Positions 1-8,244 of a stretch of DNA of 64,000 nucleotides are shown here, piece by piece (positions within the stretch are counted from its first letter, which is position 1; each line of letters begins with the position of its first letter). The notes beneath the pieces were generated by a model. It worked only from the letters and a program-made list of their open reading frames with translations, made no database searches and was not told the origin of the DNA. The stretch comes from Candidatus Rhodoferax mariagerensis (GTDB lineage Bacteria > Pseudomonadota > Gammaproteobacteria > Burkholderiales > Burkholderiaceae_C): assembly GCA_016719055.1 (NCBI GenBank), contig JADKAW010000021.1:59042-123041 (forward strand), written 5' to 3'. The position numbers and the translations under genes are program-made.

Positions 1-375
1 GGGGCCATTGCACAAGAGTTGCGGCGTTCGATGGGTGCGACTGTGCGCGTGCTGCAGGCCAGCGAGCCCCTTTCACAGGCTCAGGTGGTTCTGGACGTGC
101 TGGCAGAGCAACGCGAAAAAACCGTGGTGGGTGTCAATTCATCCGGTCAGGTGCGTGAACTGCAGCTTCGCATCCGCGTCAAATTCCGGCTGAATACGCC
201 CCAGGGCCAAGAACTGATCCCCGAAGACGAGATCCTGCAGCAGCGCGACATCAGCTACAACGAGTCTGCCGCACTGGCCAAGGAGGCTGAAGAAGCCTTG
301 CTCTACCAAGACATGCAGACCGATATTGTCCGGCAGATTCTGCGCCGCCTGGCCAGCGTCAAACAGGTTTCCTGA
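1..375 (+). CDS. lptE: LptE, LPS-assembly lipoprotein (3' part)
   Basis: The reading frame is open from the first base and stops at 373-375, so only the C-terminal 124 residues are present and the lipobox lies outside the window. LptE is the outer-membrane lipoprotein that plugs LptD and helps insert lipopolysaccharide. The visible part has the family's beta-strand pattern (VGVNSSGQVRELQLRIRV), the segment DISYNESAALAKEAEEALLY and a final helix DMQTDIVRQILRRLASV, typical of LptE C-termini. In related betaproteobacteria holA normally follows; here only 155 bp separate it from a convergent gene, and no intact holA is seen. Confidence 0.85.
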   Translation, partial: GAIAQELRRSMGATVRVLQASEPLSQAQVVLDVLAEQREKTVVGVNSSGQVRELQLRIRVKFRLNTPQGQELIPEDEILQQRDISYNESAALAKEAEEALLYQDMQTDIVRQILRRLASVKQVS

Positions 376-530
376 TGTTCCAAACCAGGCAATTGGCCGC
401 TCAAAAAATTTTCAACAACCAGCACTGGTGCTCACACTTTCAGCCCGGCAATCTGGTCGGTTTGAATCCAATGTGTACAAACCTCGGGACCGGGCACGGC
501 CAAGACGCCAAGTTTGCGATGTCACAGGCA

Positions 531-2036
531 TCAAAGATCAAACCGCACACCTTGCGCCAACGGCAAAGCACTGGAGTAGTTGATGGTGTTGGTCACACGG
601 CGCATGTAAGCCCGCCAAGCGTCTGAGCCCGACTCGCGGCCACCGCCGGTTTCTTTTTCGCCACCAAAGGCCCCACCAATTTCAGCGCCAGAGGTCCCAA
701 TGTTGACATTGGCAATGCCGCAGTCCGCGCCCTCTGCCGACATGAACGTTTCGGCCTCGCGCAGGTCATTGGTAAAGATGGCAGACGACAGCCCTTGTGG
801 CACGTCGTTGTTGATGGCAATGGCTTGCGCCAGCGTCTGGTACGTCATGATGTACAAAATGGGCGCAAACGTTTCGTGACGCACGATATCTGTTTGAGCT
901 GGCATCTCCACCAACGCAGCATTCACGTAATAGGCATTTGGGTATCTCTCTTGCAGAACCCTTTCGCCGCCCGTGACCACACCACCCTCTTGCTTGGCTT
1001 GCGCCAGCGCCGCTTGCATGGCATCAAATGCGGCGCGGTCAATCAGGGGCCCCAGCAAGACGCCGGTCTCGGTTGGCGCACCCACTTTGAAGCTGGCAAA
1101 AGCTGTTTTCATGCGACCCAGCAAAACGTCAGCCACTGAGACGTGCACGATCAAGCGGCGGGCACTGGTGCAGCGCTGACCCGCCGTACCGGCTGCAGCA
1201 AAAGCGATGGCCCGTACCGCCATGTCCAGGTCCGCCGACGGTGCCACGATGATGGCGTTGTTGCCCCCCAATTCCAGCAAGCTGCGCCCAAAGCGCGCGG
1301 CCACGCTGGTGCCCACAGCACGCCCCATGCGGGTGCTGCCAGTGGCAGAGACCAGCGCAACTTGGGGCTGGTCCACCAACGCTTGTCCCACATCGGCCAG
1401 ACCCAGCAGCAATTGCGACAAGTCACGGGTGAGTTCGGGTTGGGCAAAGCGAAGGCAGGCGCGCTCAAACAAGGCTTGCACCGCCAGCGCGCACAGGGGT
1501 GCCTTTTCTGACGGTTTCCAGACCAGCGCATTGCCACAGACCAACGCCAGCGCGGCATTCCAGGCCCAAACCGCGACCGGGAAATTGAATGCCGTCACCA
1601 CCCCCACCACACCCAGAGGCTGCCAGGTTTCCATCATGCGGTGACCAGGACGCTCGCTGGCGATCGTCAAGCCATGCAACTGACGCGACAATCCCACCGC
1701 GAAATCGCAGATGTCTATCATCTCCTGCACTTCGCCCAGACCTTCCGAGGCGACCTTGCCAACTTCCAGGGTGACAAGCTGGCCCAGCGCGCGTTTTTGG
1801 GCGCGCAATTCTTCGCCCAGCAAACGCACCAGTTCGCCGCGCTGGGGCGCAGGCACCTGCCGCCAGCGCAGGTAGGCGGAGTGGGCGCACTCCACGGTGC
1901 TGCCAGCTTCAGCCAAGCCCGCGGCTTGAACCTGGCCCATCAACGCGCCATCCACCGGTGAATAAACCGGCAAGTTACCTTCCGTGATGGCATCACCAGC
2001 AACGCCCAGCTCTTGTAACAACGAATTCACAAACAT
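531..2036 (-). CDS. ALDH7-type semialdehyde dehydrogenase (AmaB/antiquitin-like)
   Basis: NAD-dependent aldehyde dehydrogenase of about 500 residues. It carries the ALDH7 signatures ELGGNNAIIV, with the general-base Glu, and AGTAGQRCTSARRL, with the catalytic Cys near residue 290. This subfamily oxidises alpha-aminoadipate semialdehyde / piperideine-6-carboxylate in lysine breakdown, so that is the likely role, though the substrate is inferred. A GTG at 2037-2039 sits directly before the ATG at 2034-2036; I chose the ATG because a GGGA Shine-Dalgarno lies six bases ahead of it. The gene is divergent from arginase, suggesting a basic amino acid catabolic neighbourhood. Confidence 0.85.
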   Translation of the reverse strand: MFVNSLLQELGVAGDAITEGNLPVYSPVDGALMGQVQAAGLAEAGSTVECAHSAYLRWRQVPAPQRGELVRLLGEELRAQKRALGQLVTLEVGKVASEGLGEVQEMIDICDFAVGLSRQLHGLTIASERPGHRMMETWQPLGVVGVVTAFNFPVAVWAWNAALALVCGNALVWKPSEKAPLCALAVQALFERACLRFAQPELTRDLSQLLLGLADVGQALVDQPQVALVSATGSTRMGRAVGTSVAARFGRSLLELGGNNAIIVAPSADLDMAVRAIAFAAAGTAGQRCTSARRLIVHVSVADVLLGRMKTAFASFKVGAPTETGVLLGPLIDRAAFDAMQAALAQAKQEGGVVTGGERVLQERYPNAYYVNAALVEMPAQTDIVRHETFAPILYIMTYQTLAQAIAINNDVPQGLSSAIFTNDLREAETFMSAEGADCGIANVNIGTSGAEIGGAFGGEKETGGGRESGSDAWRAYMRRVTNTINYSSALPLAQGVRFDL

Positions 2037-2187
2037 CACTTATCCCAAAATAAATCGGTCGATTATGCAAGCCAAATCACACCCAAAATTGTCATTCACA
2101 AAGTCAGCTTGCGCGGTCGTCCAAGTTGCTTAGCCCGGTTTTTCCGGACCCTCTACACTGTGCTTTTTATGTCTCGCGTGACCCACC

Positions 2188-3111
2188 ATGAACCATAACA
2201 TCAGCGTGATAGGCGCACCCACAGACATCGGCGCAGGCAGCAGAGGTGCCAGCATGGGCCCCGAAGCATTGCGAGTGGCCAATATCGTTCCGGTCTTGCA
2301 GGGTCACGGCTTGAACGTGATTGACCGGGGCAACCTGAGCGGCCCAAGCAACCCCTGGCTGCCCGCGGTGGATGGTTACCGTCATCTGGACGAAGTGGTG
2401 GCCTGGAACAGGGTGGTTCATGACGCCGTTTGTGCCGAGCTTGAGCAACACCGGCTGCCGATTTTGCTTGGTGGTGACCATTGTCTGGGCTTGGGATCGA
2501 TCAGCGCCGTGGCACGCCATTGCCGAGAAACAAACAAGAAGTTGCGGGTGCTTTGGCTTGATGCCCATGCCGACTTCAATACCAACACACTCACGCCCAG
2601 CGGCAACATTCACGGCATGCCAGTGGCCTGCCTGTGTGGTTATGGTCCTCAAGCGCTGATCAGTATGGGTGGCTGCGTGCCCGCCATCAATCCCAAATGG
2701 GTACGCCAGATCGGGATTCGCAGCGTCGATGAAGGTGAAAAACGCCTGGTGCATGAGGCAGGACTGGATGTGTATGACATGCGTTACATCGACGAGATGG
2801 GCATGCGTGCCGCCATGGCGCTGGCGTTGGCGCTGGTCGACGGCAACACGCATCTGCACGTCAGCTTTGATGTTGATTTTCTGGACCCCGATATTGCGCC
2901 TGGCGTGGGAACCACCGTGCGCGGTGGCCCTACTTACCGCGAGGCACAGTTGTGCATGGAAATGATCGCCGACACTGGCCGCCTGGCCTCACTTGACGTG
3001 ATGGAACTCAACCCGGCCTTTGATGTGCGCAACCGCACGGCCGAGGTAGCGGTGGATTTGATCGAGTCATTGTTCGGGAAAAGCACGCTGATGCGCCAGT
3101 CAGACAACTGA
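2188..3111 (+). CDS. rocF: Arginase RocF
   Basis: Arginase hydrolyses L-arginine to ornithine and urea in the cytoplasm. The 307-residue protein has normal length for bacterial arginases and all manganese-binding motifs: GGDH (about residues 95-98), DAHADF (125-130) and SFDVDFLDP (226-234). The early segment GAPTDIGAGSRGASMGPEALR is typical of arginase rather than agmatinase. It is divergent from the ALDH7 gene across about 150 bp, and its 3' end nearly meets the chemotaxis pseudogene on the other strand. No clear sigma-70 promoter could be placed. Confidence 0.93.
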   Translation: MNHNISVIGAPTDIGAGSRGASMGPEALRVANIVPVLQGHGLNVIDRGNLSGPSNPWLPAVDGYRHLDEVVAWNRVVHDAVCAELEQHRLPILLGGDHCLGLGSISAVARHCRETNKKLRVLWLDAHADFNTNTLTPSGNIHGMPVACLCGYGPQALISMGGCVPAINPKWVRQIGIRSVDEGEKRLVHEAGLDVYDMRYIDEMGMRAAMALALALVDGNTHLHVSFDVDFLDPDIAPGVGTTVRGGPTYREAQLCMEMIADTGRLASLDVMELNPAFDVRNRTAEVAVDLIESLFGKSTLMRQSDN

Positions 3112-3117
3112 TGGCGT

Positions 3118-3828
3118 TCAGAAGGTTTCCCAGTCATCGTCTGCGCCTTTGGCAGCCGCTGCCGGCGCTGCCGGCGCTACAGCAGCCTTGGAGGCTGGCT
3201 TGGCGGCTACTTTGGGTTTTGCATGGCCCAGTTGCAAGGCTGTCGCTTTCGGCGCACTTGGGGCTGTTGCCAATGTCCTGGGCTTGTGCATTCAAACTGC
3301 CGGCTGCTGAGGCCATCTGTTCAACCAGCGTTGCATTTTGTTGGGTAGCCTGAGCCATTTCGGCCACCGCCTGGCCGACGCTGGCCACGCCACTGGTCAG
3401 CACGCCAGAGACATCAAGTGCAATACCGCCCGGCTGATTGACACGTGACACCATCAGCCCCTGCTCGGAACTCAACCATGCCACGGGCCAGTTGAATATG
3501 CAAAACCACCAGACAGATCAAGACAAGAGCCAGCACGTATTTGCTGATGGCTGATCCCTTGGCACTCAGGTGAGCGGCAGCAGCCACCACCACCAAGCCC
3601 AGTGTTGCACCAATCGCCAGGGTGGCGTCGATAAACTGGAAGCCCAAGATGAAACTGGCCACCGACCCTAGCTCGATACCCAACAATAATATTTGGTCAC
3701 CAAACAAGGCTTGTGAATCGGCTTGGTCTGCCAACTGGTCTGCGCTGATATCAATCTCCTGTGATGAATAGCTGTTGAGAGCGGCTTGGTCACCGTTTGC
3801 ACGCCCCACTGCGCAAGATACCTACAAA
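3118..3828 (-). pseudogene. Methyl-accepting chemotaxis receptor, internally deleted
   Basis: The N-terminal part (about 3420-3828) encodes a hydrophobic multi-helix membrane domain, for example SVASFILGFQFIDATLAIGA and VLALVLICLVVLHIQLARGM, like MCPs of Comamonadaceae. It jumps to the extreme C-terminal end of a receptor, with ATQQNATLVEQMASAAGSLN and then, after another frame change, an Ala/Lys/Pro-rich tail ending DDDWETF just before the TGA at 3118-3120. The long methylated signalling hairpin is missing. At least one large deletion and two frame changes make it non-functional. The WxxF ending matches the CheR/CheB tether of enterobacterial receptors. The exact N-terminus is unclear. Confidence 0.75.
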
Positions 3829-3894
3829 CCCTATGGCAATGAGATACTTGCCAGCCGAACGCCAAAAAAATTCATCTTTAGATCGGAGTAAGTC

Positions 3895-4356
3895 ATGGTT
3901 CTGGACGATATGTACTCAAGAGAGCGGTTTTTGTTCCAGCTCGATTGGATCCTGGCGCTGGAGCATCGACATCGCCACATCCTGCAGTCGGGCTTGGTGC
4001 ATATTACCTACGATCCACAAGATGTTCATGGCTTGACGTTTGATGCTGCCGATGCTGCCAAACAATTGGGTGAAGTGCTGGCCTGTCTGAAAAAATCGTT
4101 TCGCAGCACCGACCTGATGGCACGCGAAGGCATGAGCTTCTGGATCTTGACACCTTTTACCCAGCTTGACCCAGTGATGGAAAAGGTGCGCCACGTGCTG
4201 ACGTATGCGCCCGAAAACGGCCTGGCCATTGCCAAGAGCAACATACGCATCTATTTGCTGCGCGACCATGTCAAAGGCGACTCGCTGGCATTTGGCAAGG
4301 CCGAAGATTTTCTGGACTATCTGCGCCAGCAGCCCGCTTCGGTCAAGCTGGACTGA
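3895..4356 (+). CDS. Degenerate GGDEF-like protein
   Basis: A 153-residue protein with a good GGAG Shine-Dalgarno before ATG 3895. The pattern resembles a single GGDEF domain: SRERFLFQLDWILALEHRHR at the start, AAKQLGEVLACLKKSFRSTD in the middle, then REGMSFWILTPFT where active cyclases have R-GGDEF-illp. The catalytic GGDEF is replaced by EGMSF, so diguanylate cyclase activity is unlikely. A role in protein binding or as a vestigial sensor partner is possible. Its neighbours (a broken MCP and a TPR membrane protein) do not fix its function. Confidence 0.6.
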   Translation: MVLDDMYSRERFLFQLDWILALEHRHRHILQSGLVHITYDPQDVHGLTFDAADAAKQLGEVLACLKKSFRSTDLMAREGMSFWILTPFTQLDPVMEKVRHVLTYAPENGLAIAKSNIRIYLLRDHVKGDSLAFGKAEDFLDYLRQQPASVKLD

Positions 4357-4362
4357 TTTTTT

Positions 4363-5742
4363 TCACCTCAGCGGCAAATCCAGCCGCTCCAGGTTGTACC
4401 GTGCCTTGATATGGTCAGGGTCCAGCTGCAGCGCTCTGGTGTATTCACGGCGCGCCTCTGGCAAATGTCCGGCCAGCATGTAGGCGTAGCCCAGATTGTT
4501 GTGAACCCTGGCTTTGTCGGGCGAAAGACTGACCGTGGCTTGCCAGAGTGCAATTTCGTTGTTGTAGTCCTGATTTCTGTTGATCGTCAACAACGCCAGG
4601 CCCAGCACCAGCGCGACCATCAATCCTCGACACAGGTGCCGCGGTAGCCAGGCTGACAACGCCACAACCAAAGCCATCGCCAGCGGCCAACTCGCCAGGT
4701 ACACCTGACGGTCATTGGCCACATCCAGGCGCGGCAAAAAAATATACAGGGGTACCCAGTGCAGCAGTGCCCACTGCAATGCAAAGCTGATCCACGGTCG
4801 CCTGCGCCAGGCCAAACCGGCGGCTAAAGCGGCAGCAACCAACCCGCCAAGAAACAGCCAAGCGCCGCTGAGCGACGGCAAAACATGCAGATCCGGGTCA
4901 ATAGTGAGCCACAGCGGCAGCCCCCACTGACGCATCAGATAACAAAAAGCCATCGCCTGCGTGGCGATGTTTCCCATCAGGTTGTTGAGCTCGGCGCTGC
5001 GCTGCATGTGTGCCAGGTAGCTGTCATTCATCAAAAAAAATGCCGTGCCTGATGCCAGCAACAGCCATGAACTCCATTGGCGCCGCCAAATCTTGGGCCA
5101 GTTTGTTCCCAGCGCCAGTTCCCACACCAGCAGTGCCGGTGCCAAGGTGATGGCGGTTTCCTTGACGCACAGCGCCAGGGCAAACAAAACCGGCACCGCC
5201 AGGTGCAGCTTGAGCCGGCTGTCATCGGCAAAGGCAGAGGCATACACCGTCATCGCCCACAGATAGAAAAACGCCATCAGTGATACTGAGCGACCGCAAA
5301 TATAAGTGACTGCCTCGGTGCTCGCCGGATGCGCGGCAAACACCAGCGCCGACCACAACGGCACCCTCACATCAGCTTTATAGTTGGGCATCGCTTGCAC
5401 AAAAAAACCGGTCAAGCGGTAAACCAGGCCCACATTGAGCCCGTGCACCATAACGTTGAACAGGTGAAAGCCCAAGGTGCCGGGGCCTGATGCCCAGTTC
5501 AGCACATAAGAAATCTTCAGCAGCGGGCGGATTCCAAAAAAGCCCTGCCCCATGGTGTTTTGCCAGGCGTCCCAGGTGTGAACAGCGGGGTTGTCGACGA
5601 TGACCTTGTAATCGTCAAACTGAAAATCACCCGTCAGGGCACGGCCGTAGCAGGCCACGACCACCAACATCAGCCAAAGCCAGTGCCGCGCCGCAGTTTC
5701 AGCGCTGTTGTGCGGCACGGTCAAACGCCAGGTCAAGCACAT
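4363..5742 (-). CDS. TPR-containing GT-C-like integral membrane protein
   Basis: A 459-residue membrane protein with about ten hydrophobic segments, an early loop motif FDDYKVIVDNPAV and a C-terminal tetratricopeptide unit (VHNNLGYAYMLAGHLPEARREYTRALQL). This layout is that of TMTC/PMT-like glycosyltransferases of the GT-C fold, which use polyprenyl-phosphate sugars; the enzymatic role is inferred. The start is uncertain: ATG 5742 lies inside the upstream peptidase gene (overlap 44 bp), and a GTG a few codons later would shorten the overlap. The gene is likely co-transcribed with the S11 peptidase upstream. Its 3' end is six bases from the convergent GGDEF-like gene. Confidence 0.65.
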   Translation of the reverse strand: MCLTWRLTVPHNSAETAARHWLWLMLVVVACYGRALTGDFQFDDYKVIVDNPAVHTWDAWQNTMGQGFFGIRPLLKISYVLNWASGPGTLGFHLFNVMVHGLNVGLVYRLTGFFVQAMPNYKADVRVPLWSALVFAAHPASTEAVTYICGRSVSLMAFFYLWAMTVYASAFADDSRLKLHLAVPVLFALALCVKETAITLAPALLVWELALGTNWPKIWRRQWSSWLLLASGTAFFLMNDSYLAHMQRSAELNNLMGNIATQAMAFCYLMRQWGLPLWLTIDPDLHVLPSLSGAWLFLGGLVAAALAAGLAWRRRPWISFALQWALLHWVPLYIFLPRLDVANDRQVYLASWPLAMALVVALSAWLPRHLCRGLMVALVLGLALLTINRNQDYNNEIALWQATVSLSPDKARVHNNLGYAYMLAGHLPEARREYTRALQLDPDHIKARYNLERLDLPLR

Positions 5743-6508
5743 CCACAGCGTCCCACCAGCGGTCAGCGCCCTTGAGCAGCACCAGCAGCACCTGGGTGTT
5801 GCCGCGCTGGGCCAGCGCCACCAGGCAGTCGCCCGCTTGCCGTGTGTGTCCGGTCTTCAAACCCACCGCGCCCGGATAACGTCCAAGCAGGGCGTTGGTC
5901 GTCTTGAGCACAAAGCTGCGTTTGCCATCTGTGCTGCGAATGGTCTGCTCGCGCTGGCTGGCAAGCGTCAAGGCCAATGGATGTCTGATCAGCGCCCGCG
6001 CCAGCGTGGCCAGATCTCTGGCGCTGGCATAGTGCCCCGGGGCGTCATGACCACAGGCGTTGACAAAACGGGTGTTGCTCAGGCCGAGTTGCTGCGCCTG
6101 GGCGTTCATGAGCCGCACAAACCCCGCCTGGGAGCCCCCAAAGTGATCTGCCAGGGCCCGGCAAGCGTCGTTGGCTGAAGCCATCAACGTGGCTGACAAC
6201 AAATCGGCAACCGTCAACTGCTCGCCAGCCCGCAGCGCAATTCTGGAACCGGTCTCCAGCGCGGCCGCACGGCTCACCGTCACGGTCGTTTGCAGCACCA
6301 GCGGCAAGGCCGGCTGCTCCAGCACCAGCAATGCCGTCATCATTTTGGTCAGGCTCGCCGGTGGCAAACGTCGGTCTTGTTGTTTGTGCCAGACCGGGGC
6401 ACCATTGATCTCTAGCCAGTAGGCGTCAGCAATCCGGGGAAATGGATCTTGCTGCGCCCAGCCTGACAGGGCTGCCCCCAACAGCCAAAGCAACAACAAA
6501 CGGCGCAT
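5699..6508 (-). CDS. D-alanyl-D-alanine carboxypeptidase family protein (peptidase S11)
   Basis: Periplasmic penicillin-binding-type hydrolase that trims D-Ala from peptidoglycan stem peptides. A signal peptide (MRRLLLLWLLGAALSGWAQ) precedes the three active-site boxes: SLTK at residues 52-55, SAN at 111-113 and KTG at 218-220. At 269 residues it is shorter than DacA because the C-terminal beta domain and amphipathic membrane anchor are absent, as in many small S11 members of betaproteobacteria. Nine bases separate it from the upstream DUF3617 gene, so they likely form one operon. Confidence 0.88.
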   Translation of the reverse strand: MRRLLLLWLLGAALSGWAQQDPFPRIADAYWLEINGAPVWHKQQDRRLPPASLTKMMTALLVLEQPALPLVLQTTVTVSRAAALETGSRIALRAGEQLTVADLLSATLMASANDACRALADHFGGSQAGFVRLMNAQAQQLGLSNTRFVNACGHDAPGHYASARDLATLARALIRHPLALTLASQREQTIRSTDGKRSFVLKTTNALLGRYPGAVGLKTGHTRQAGDCLVALAQRGNTQVLLVLLKGADRWWDAVDVLDLAFDRAAQQR

Positions 6509-6517
6509 CAGAGCCGA

Positions 6518-7534
6518 TCAAAACCCGAACAATCCCTTGAGCTTTTTGGCGCTGTCCATCAGGGTCTCCGCAGGGTTGGGTGTGCTGGGCGCTGCTGGTG
6601 CGCTTGGTGGCACCGGCTCGGCATATTGCTCCTGCGCGGGTGCAGTGCCAGGCGTGTTGCCACCGACTTGGGTGGTCATTTCATTGCTGGGTGAACCACG
6701 CAGGCATTTGCTCAGGTCTTCACGGGCGGTAAAGCTGCGGCCTTCGCAGGCTTTGCGGCGGGCGTTTTCGCGATAAACCTTGACCTCTGCGGGGCAATAA
6801 CTGGTCAAGGTGTTGGCGTTGTTGCCGTTGACCGTCTTGCAGATGGCCTGCGTGGTGGCAGCGATGTTGATGCCGCAGCCAGCGATCACCTGATTTTTGC
6901 CATTTTTTTCAGACTCGACCAGTGCAGCGTAGATTCTTGCATCTCGTGGTGCCTCGGCGCGCACTGACTCACAGAAAGGCTGCTTTTTGCCAGGGCAGGT
7001 TTTTTCGTCCAGCATCAGGTAGCCCATGGATATTCTTTGGGCCAGATCTGACTTGCCGGAATCACACATCTGAGCCTGGGCTGCCTGGGCCTGGCCTTTC
7101 ATCTTGTTGGCCAATTCGTCGGTATCACAGGTGCCGCCAATGCGCTTGTTTTTGTACGTGTTGGTCATGTCAAACTTTCTTCCACCCGATGTGCCCGACA
7201 TACGCATCGTGCCCTCTGCGTTGTCACGCGTGCCCGACATTTCTCCGCTGCCGGTCATGATCTCGCCGTCGTGATTGCAGCGCACCTTCCAGGACGTTTT
7301 GTTACCCGAATTGACCACATCGCTGACAACACAGTTTTTGTCAGTTGAATATTTGGGGTCACGCTCGCCGCCTATCGGTACGCACACCTTCATGGTGGTG
7401 CTGGGCATGGCCATGGGCATGCCCAGCATCTCCATCTTGCTGGTCAGTTCCCAGTATTCGCCGGGCGCAGCAAAACCCAGCGTCGAAACACACGCGCCAG
7501 CCCAGATCAGGGTGGCTTTTAAAGTTGAATTCAT
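6518..7534 (-). CDS. DUF3617 family exported protein
   Basis: A 338-residue protein with a signal peptide (cleavage probably after GFA in the first 23 residues) and the DUF3617 pattern: PGEYWELTSKMEMLGMPM, then paired cysteines in VCVP, CVV and VRCNHDGE, and MSGTRDNAEGTMRMSG. After residue 140 there is a Cys-rich region (CDSGKSD, KTCPGKKQPFCESV, AGCGINIAATTQAICKT) and a Pro/Ala-rich tail ending KLKGLFGF. DUF3617 proteins are periplasmic with no settled function. It is the first gene of the minus-strand cluster with the S11 peptidase and the TPR membrane protein. Confidence 0.8.
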   Translation of the reverse strand: MNSTLKATLIWAGACVSTLGFAAPGEYWELTSKMEMLGMPMAMPSTTMKVCVPIGGERDPKYSTDKNCVVSDVVNSGNKTSWKVRCNHDGEIMTGSGEMSGTRDNAEGTMRMSGTSGGRKFDMTNTYKNKRIGGTCDTDELANKMKGQAQAAQAQMCDSGKSDLAQRISMGYLMLDEKTCPGKKQPFCESVRAEAPRDARIYAALVESEKNGKNQVIAGCGINIAATTQAICKTVNGNNANTLTSYCPAEVKVYRENARRKACEGRSFTAREDLSKCLRGSPSNEMTTQVGGNTPGTAPAQEQYAEPVPPSAPAAPSTPNPAETLMDSAKKLKGLFGF

Positions 7535-7644
7535 AAGACTCCATCCGGTTTGTTAGCGATCCATTTTCCCTCAAGCGCATTTGAGCTTATCAATGGCCAT
7601 CGGCTGGGTCAAGTTGTTGTCCGTGCCCTCCGAGACTAACCCGC

Positions 7645-7716
7645 CAGACAGGCCCGGCAGGCGGCCGCCTCATACTGGAGTACCAGAAATCGGCGACCGG
7701 CTGCCGGGCCTGTCTG
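7645..7716. repeat. Long hairpin with conserved 22-nt loop, copy 1
   Basis: Two 25-base arms (7645-7669 and 7692-7716) are complementary with two mismatches; the outer 16 bases (CAGACAGGCCCGGCAG and its reverse complement) pair perfectly. The loop 7670-7691 contains CTGGAGTACCAGAAATC. A second element at 63639-63708 has the same loop in reverse orientation with one difference in 22 bases, but arms of different sequence. No T-run follows on either side, so it does not look like a plain terminator. Confidence 0.85.
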
Positions 7717-7760
7717 ACTAGACACCGTGACCCATTGGCGTGGCTGCGGTCACCGTTTGT

Positions 7761-7816
7761 TATCAAAAATATAGCTGGTTGCGATTGTTTGGCAGGGGCT
7801 GGAGGCCTATTTGATC
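7761..7816. repeat. Dispersed 50-bp repeat, intergenic copy
   Basis: Reads ATCAAAAATATAGCTGGTTG, then a variable centre, then GGGCTGGAGGCCTATTTGAT. It belongs to a family with the layout ATAGC-TGCTTGCG-variable-AAGGGCTAGAGGC-TTTTTG that recurs across this window in both orientations. Confidence 0.6.
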
Positions 7817-7832
7817 TTAAATTCTGGCAGCT

Positions 7833-7970
7833 GTGCCTAAAAATCTGGCAGCGGATGCCCATGACGCCCTGAGTGCAGCCAAAGCCATTCACCTCGGCTA
7901 TGCACTGCTGACCGGCAATGTGGCAGATTTCACCTTGTTTGCGGGCTTTCAAGTTGAAAAATTCAGTTGA
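7833..7970 (+). pseudogene. PIN-domain (VapC-like) C-terminal scrap
   Basis: A frame of about 50 residues bounded by a stop just upstream (7818-7820) and by TGA 7968-7970. It contains HDALSAAKAIHLGYALLTGN followed by VADFTLFAGFQVEKFS, resembling the end of VapC-type PIN toxins (DALIAA..HGLTLVTRNVADF..GV). Nothing of the N-terminal catalytic half or of an antitoxin is seen nearby. The similarity is short, so the call is tentative. Confidence 0.3.
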
Positions 7971-8244
7971 ACCGGCTTGCGCGTTTATTGAGAAAATTTC
8001 GGCCAAATGGCTGGCCAAAGACAGGAGCCTTGCAAAAAACACGGCACCAAGCTTGCGGCAGGTCAAGCTTTGTCGAAAGAATGGCTTGTGATCCCTCAAA
8101 TGGGGGATACACACAAGGCACAGCCTTGTCCAACGAGGTGTGAGCCTGAGCGGCGCGTGAATTTCCACCCAGGAATGAGCCCAAAGCGACTCCAGTAGGC
8201 CAAGCAATTGCCAGCAGGTTGATCATCCAAGGATGGTGATCAAC

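Larger units (their letters stand above)
7535..8244. other. Gene-poor decayed stretch
   Basis: About 700 bp between the DUF3617 gene and a transposase remnant without an intact gene. It holds a long hairpin (7645-7716), one copy of the dispersed 50-bp repeat (7761-7816) and a short PIN-domain-like scrap (7833-7970). From 7971 to 8230 I see no recognisable coding similarity; part of it may be the outer end of the transposable element that follows. Confidence 0.6.

Noticed and set aside
2126..2159. Promoter TTGCTT/TACACT for rocF
   Set aside because: The spacer is 22 bases, too long for a sigma-70 promoter.
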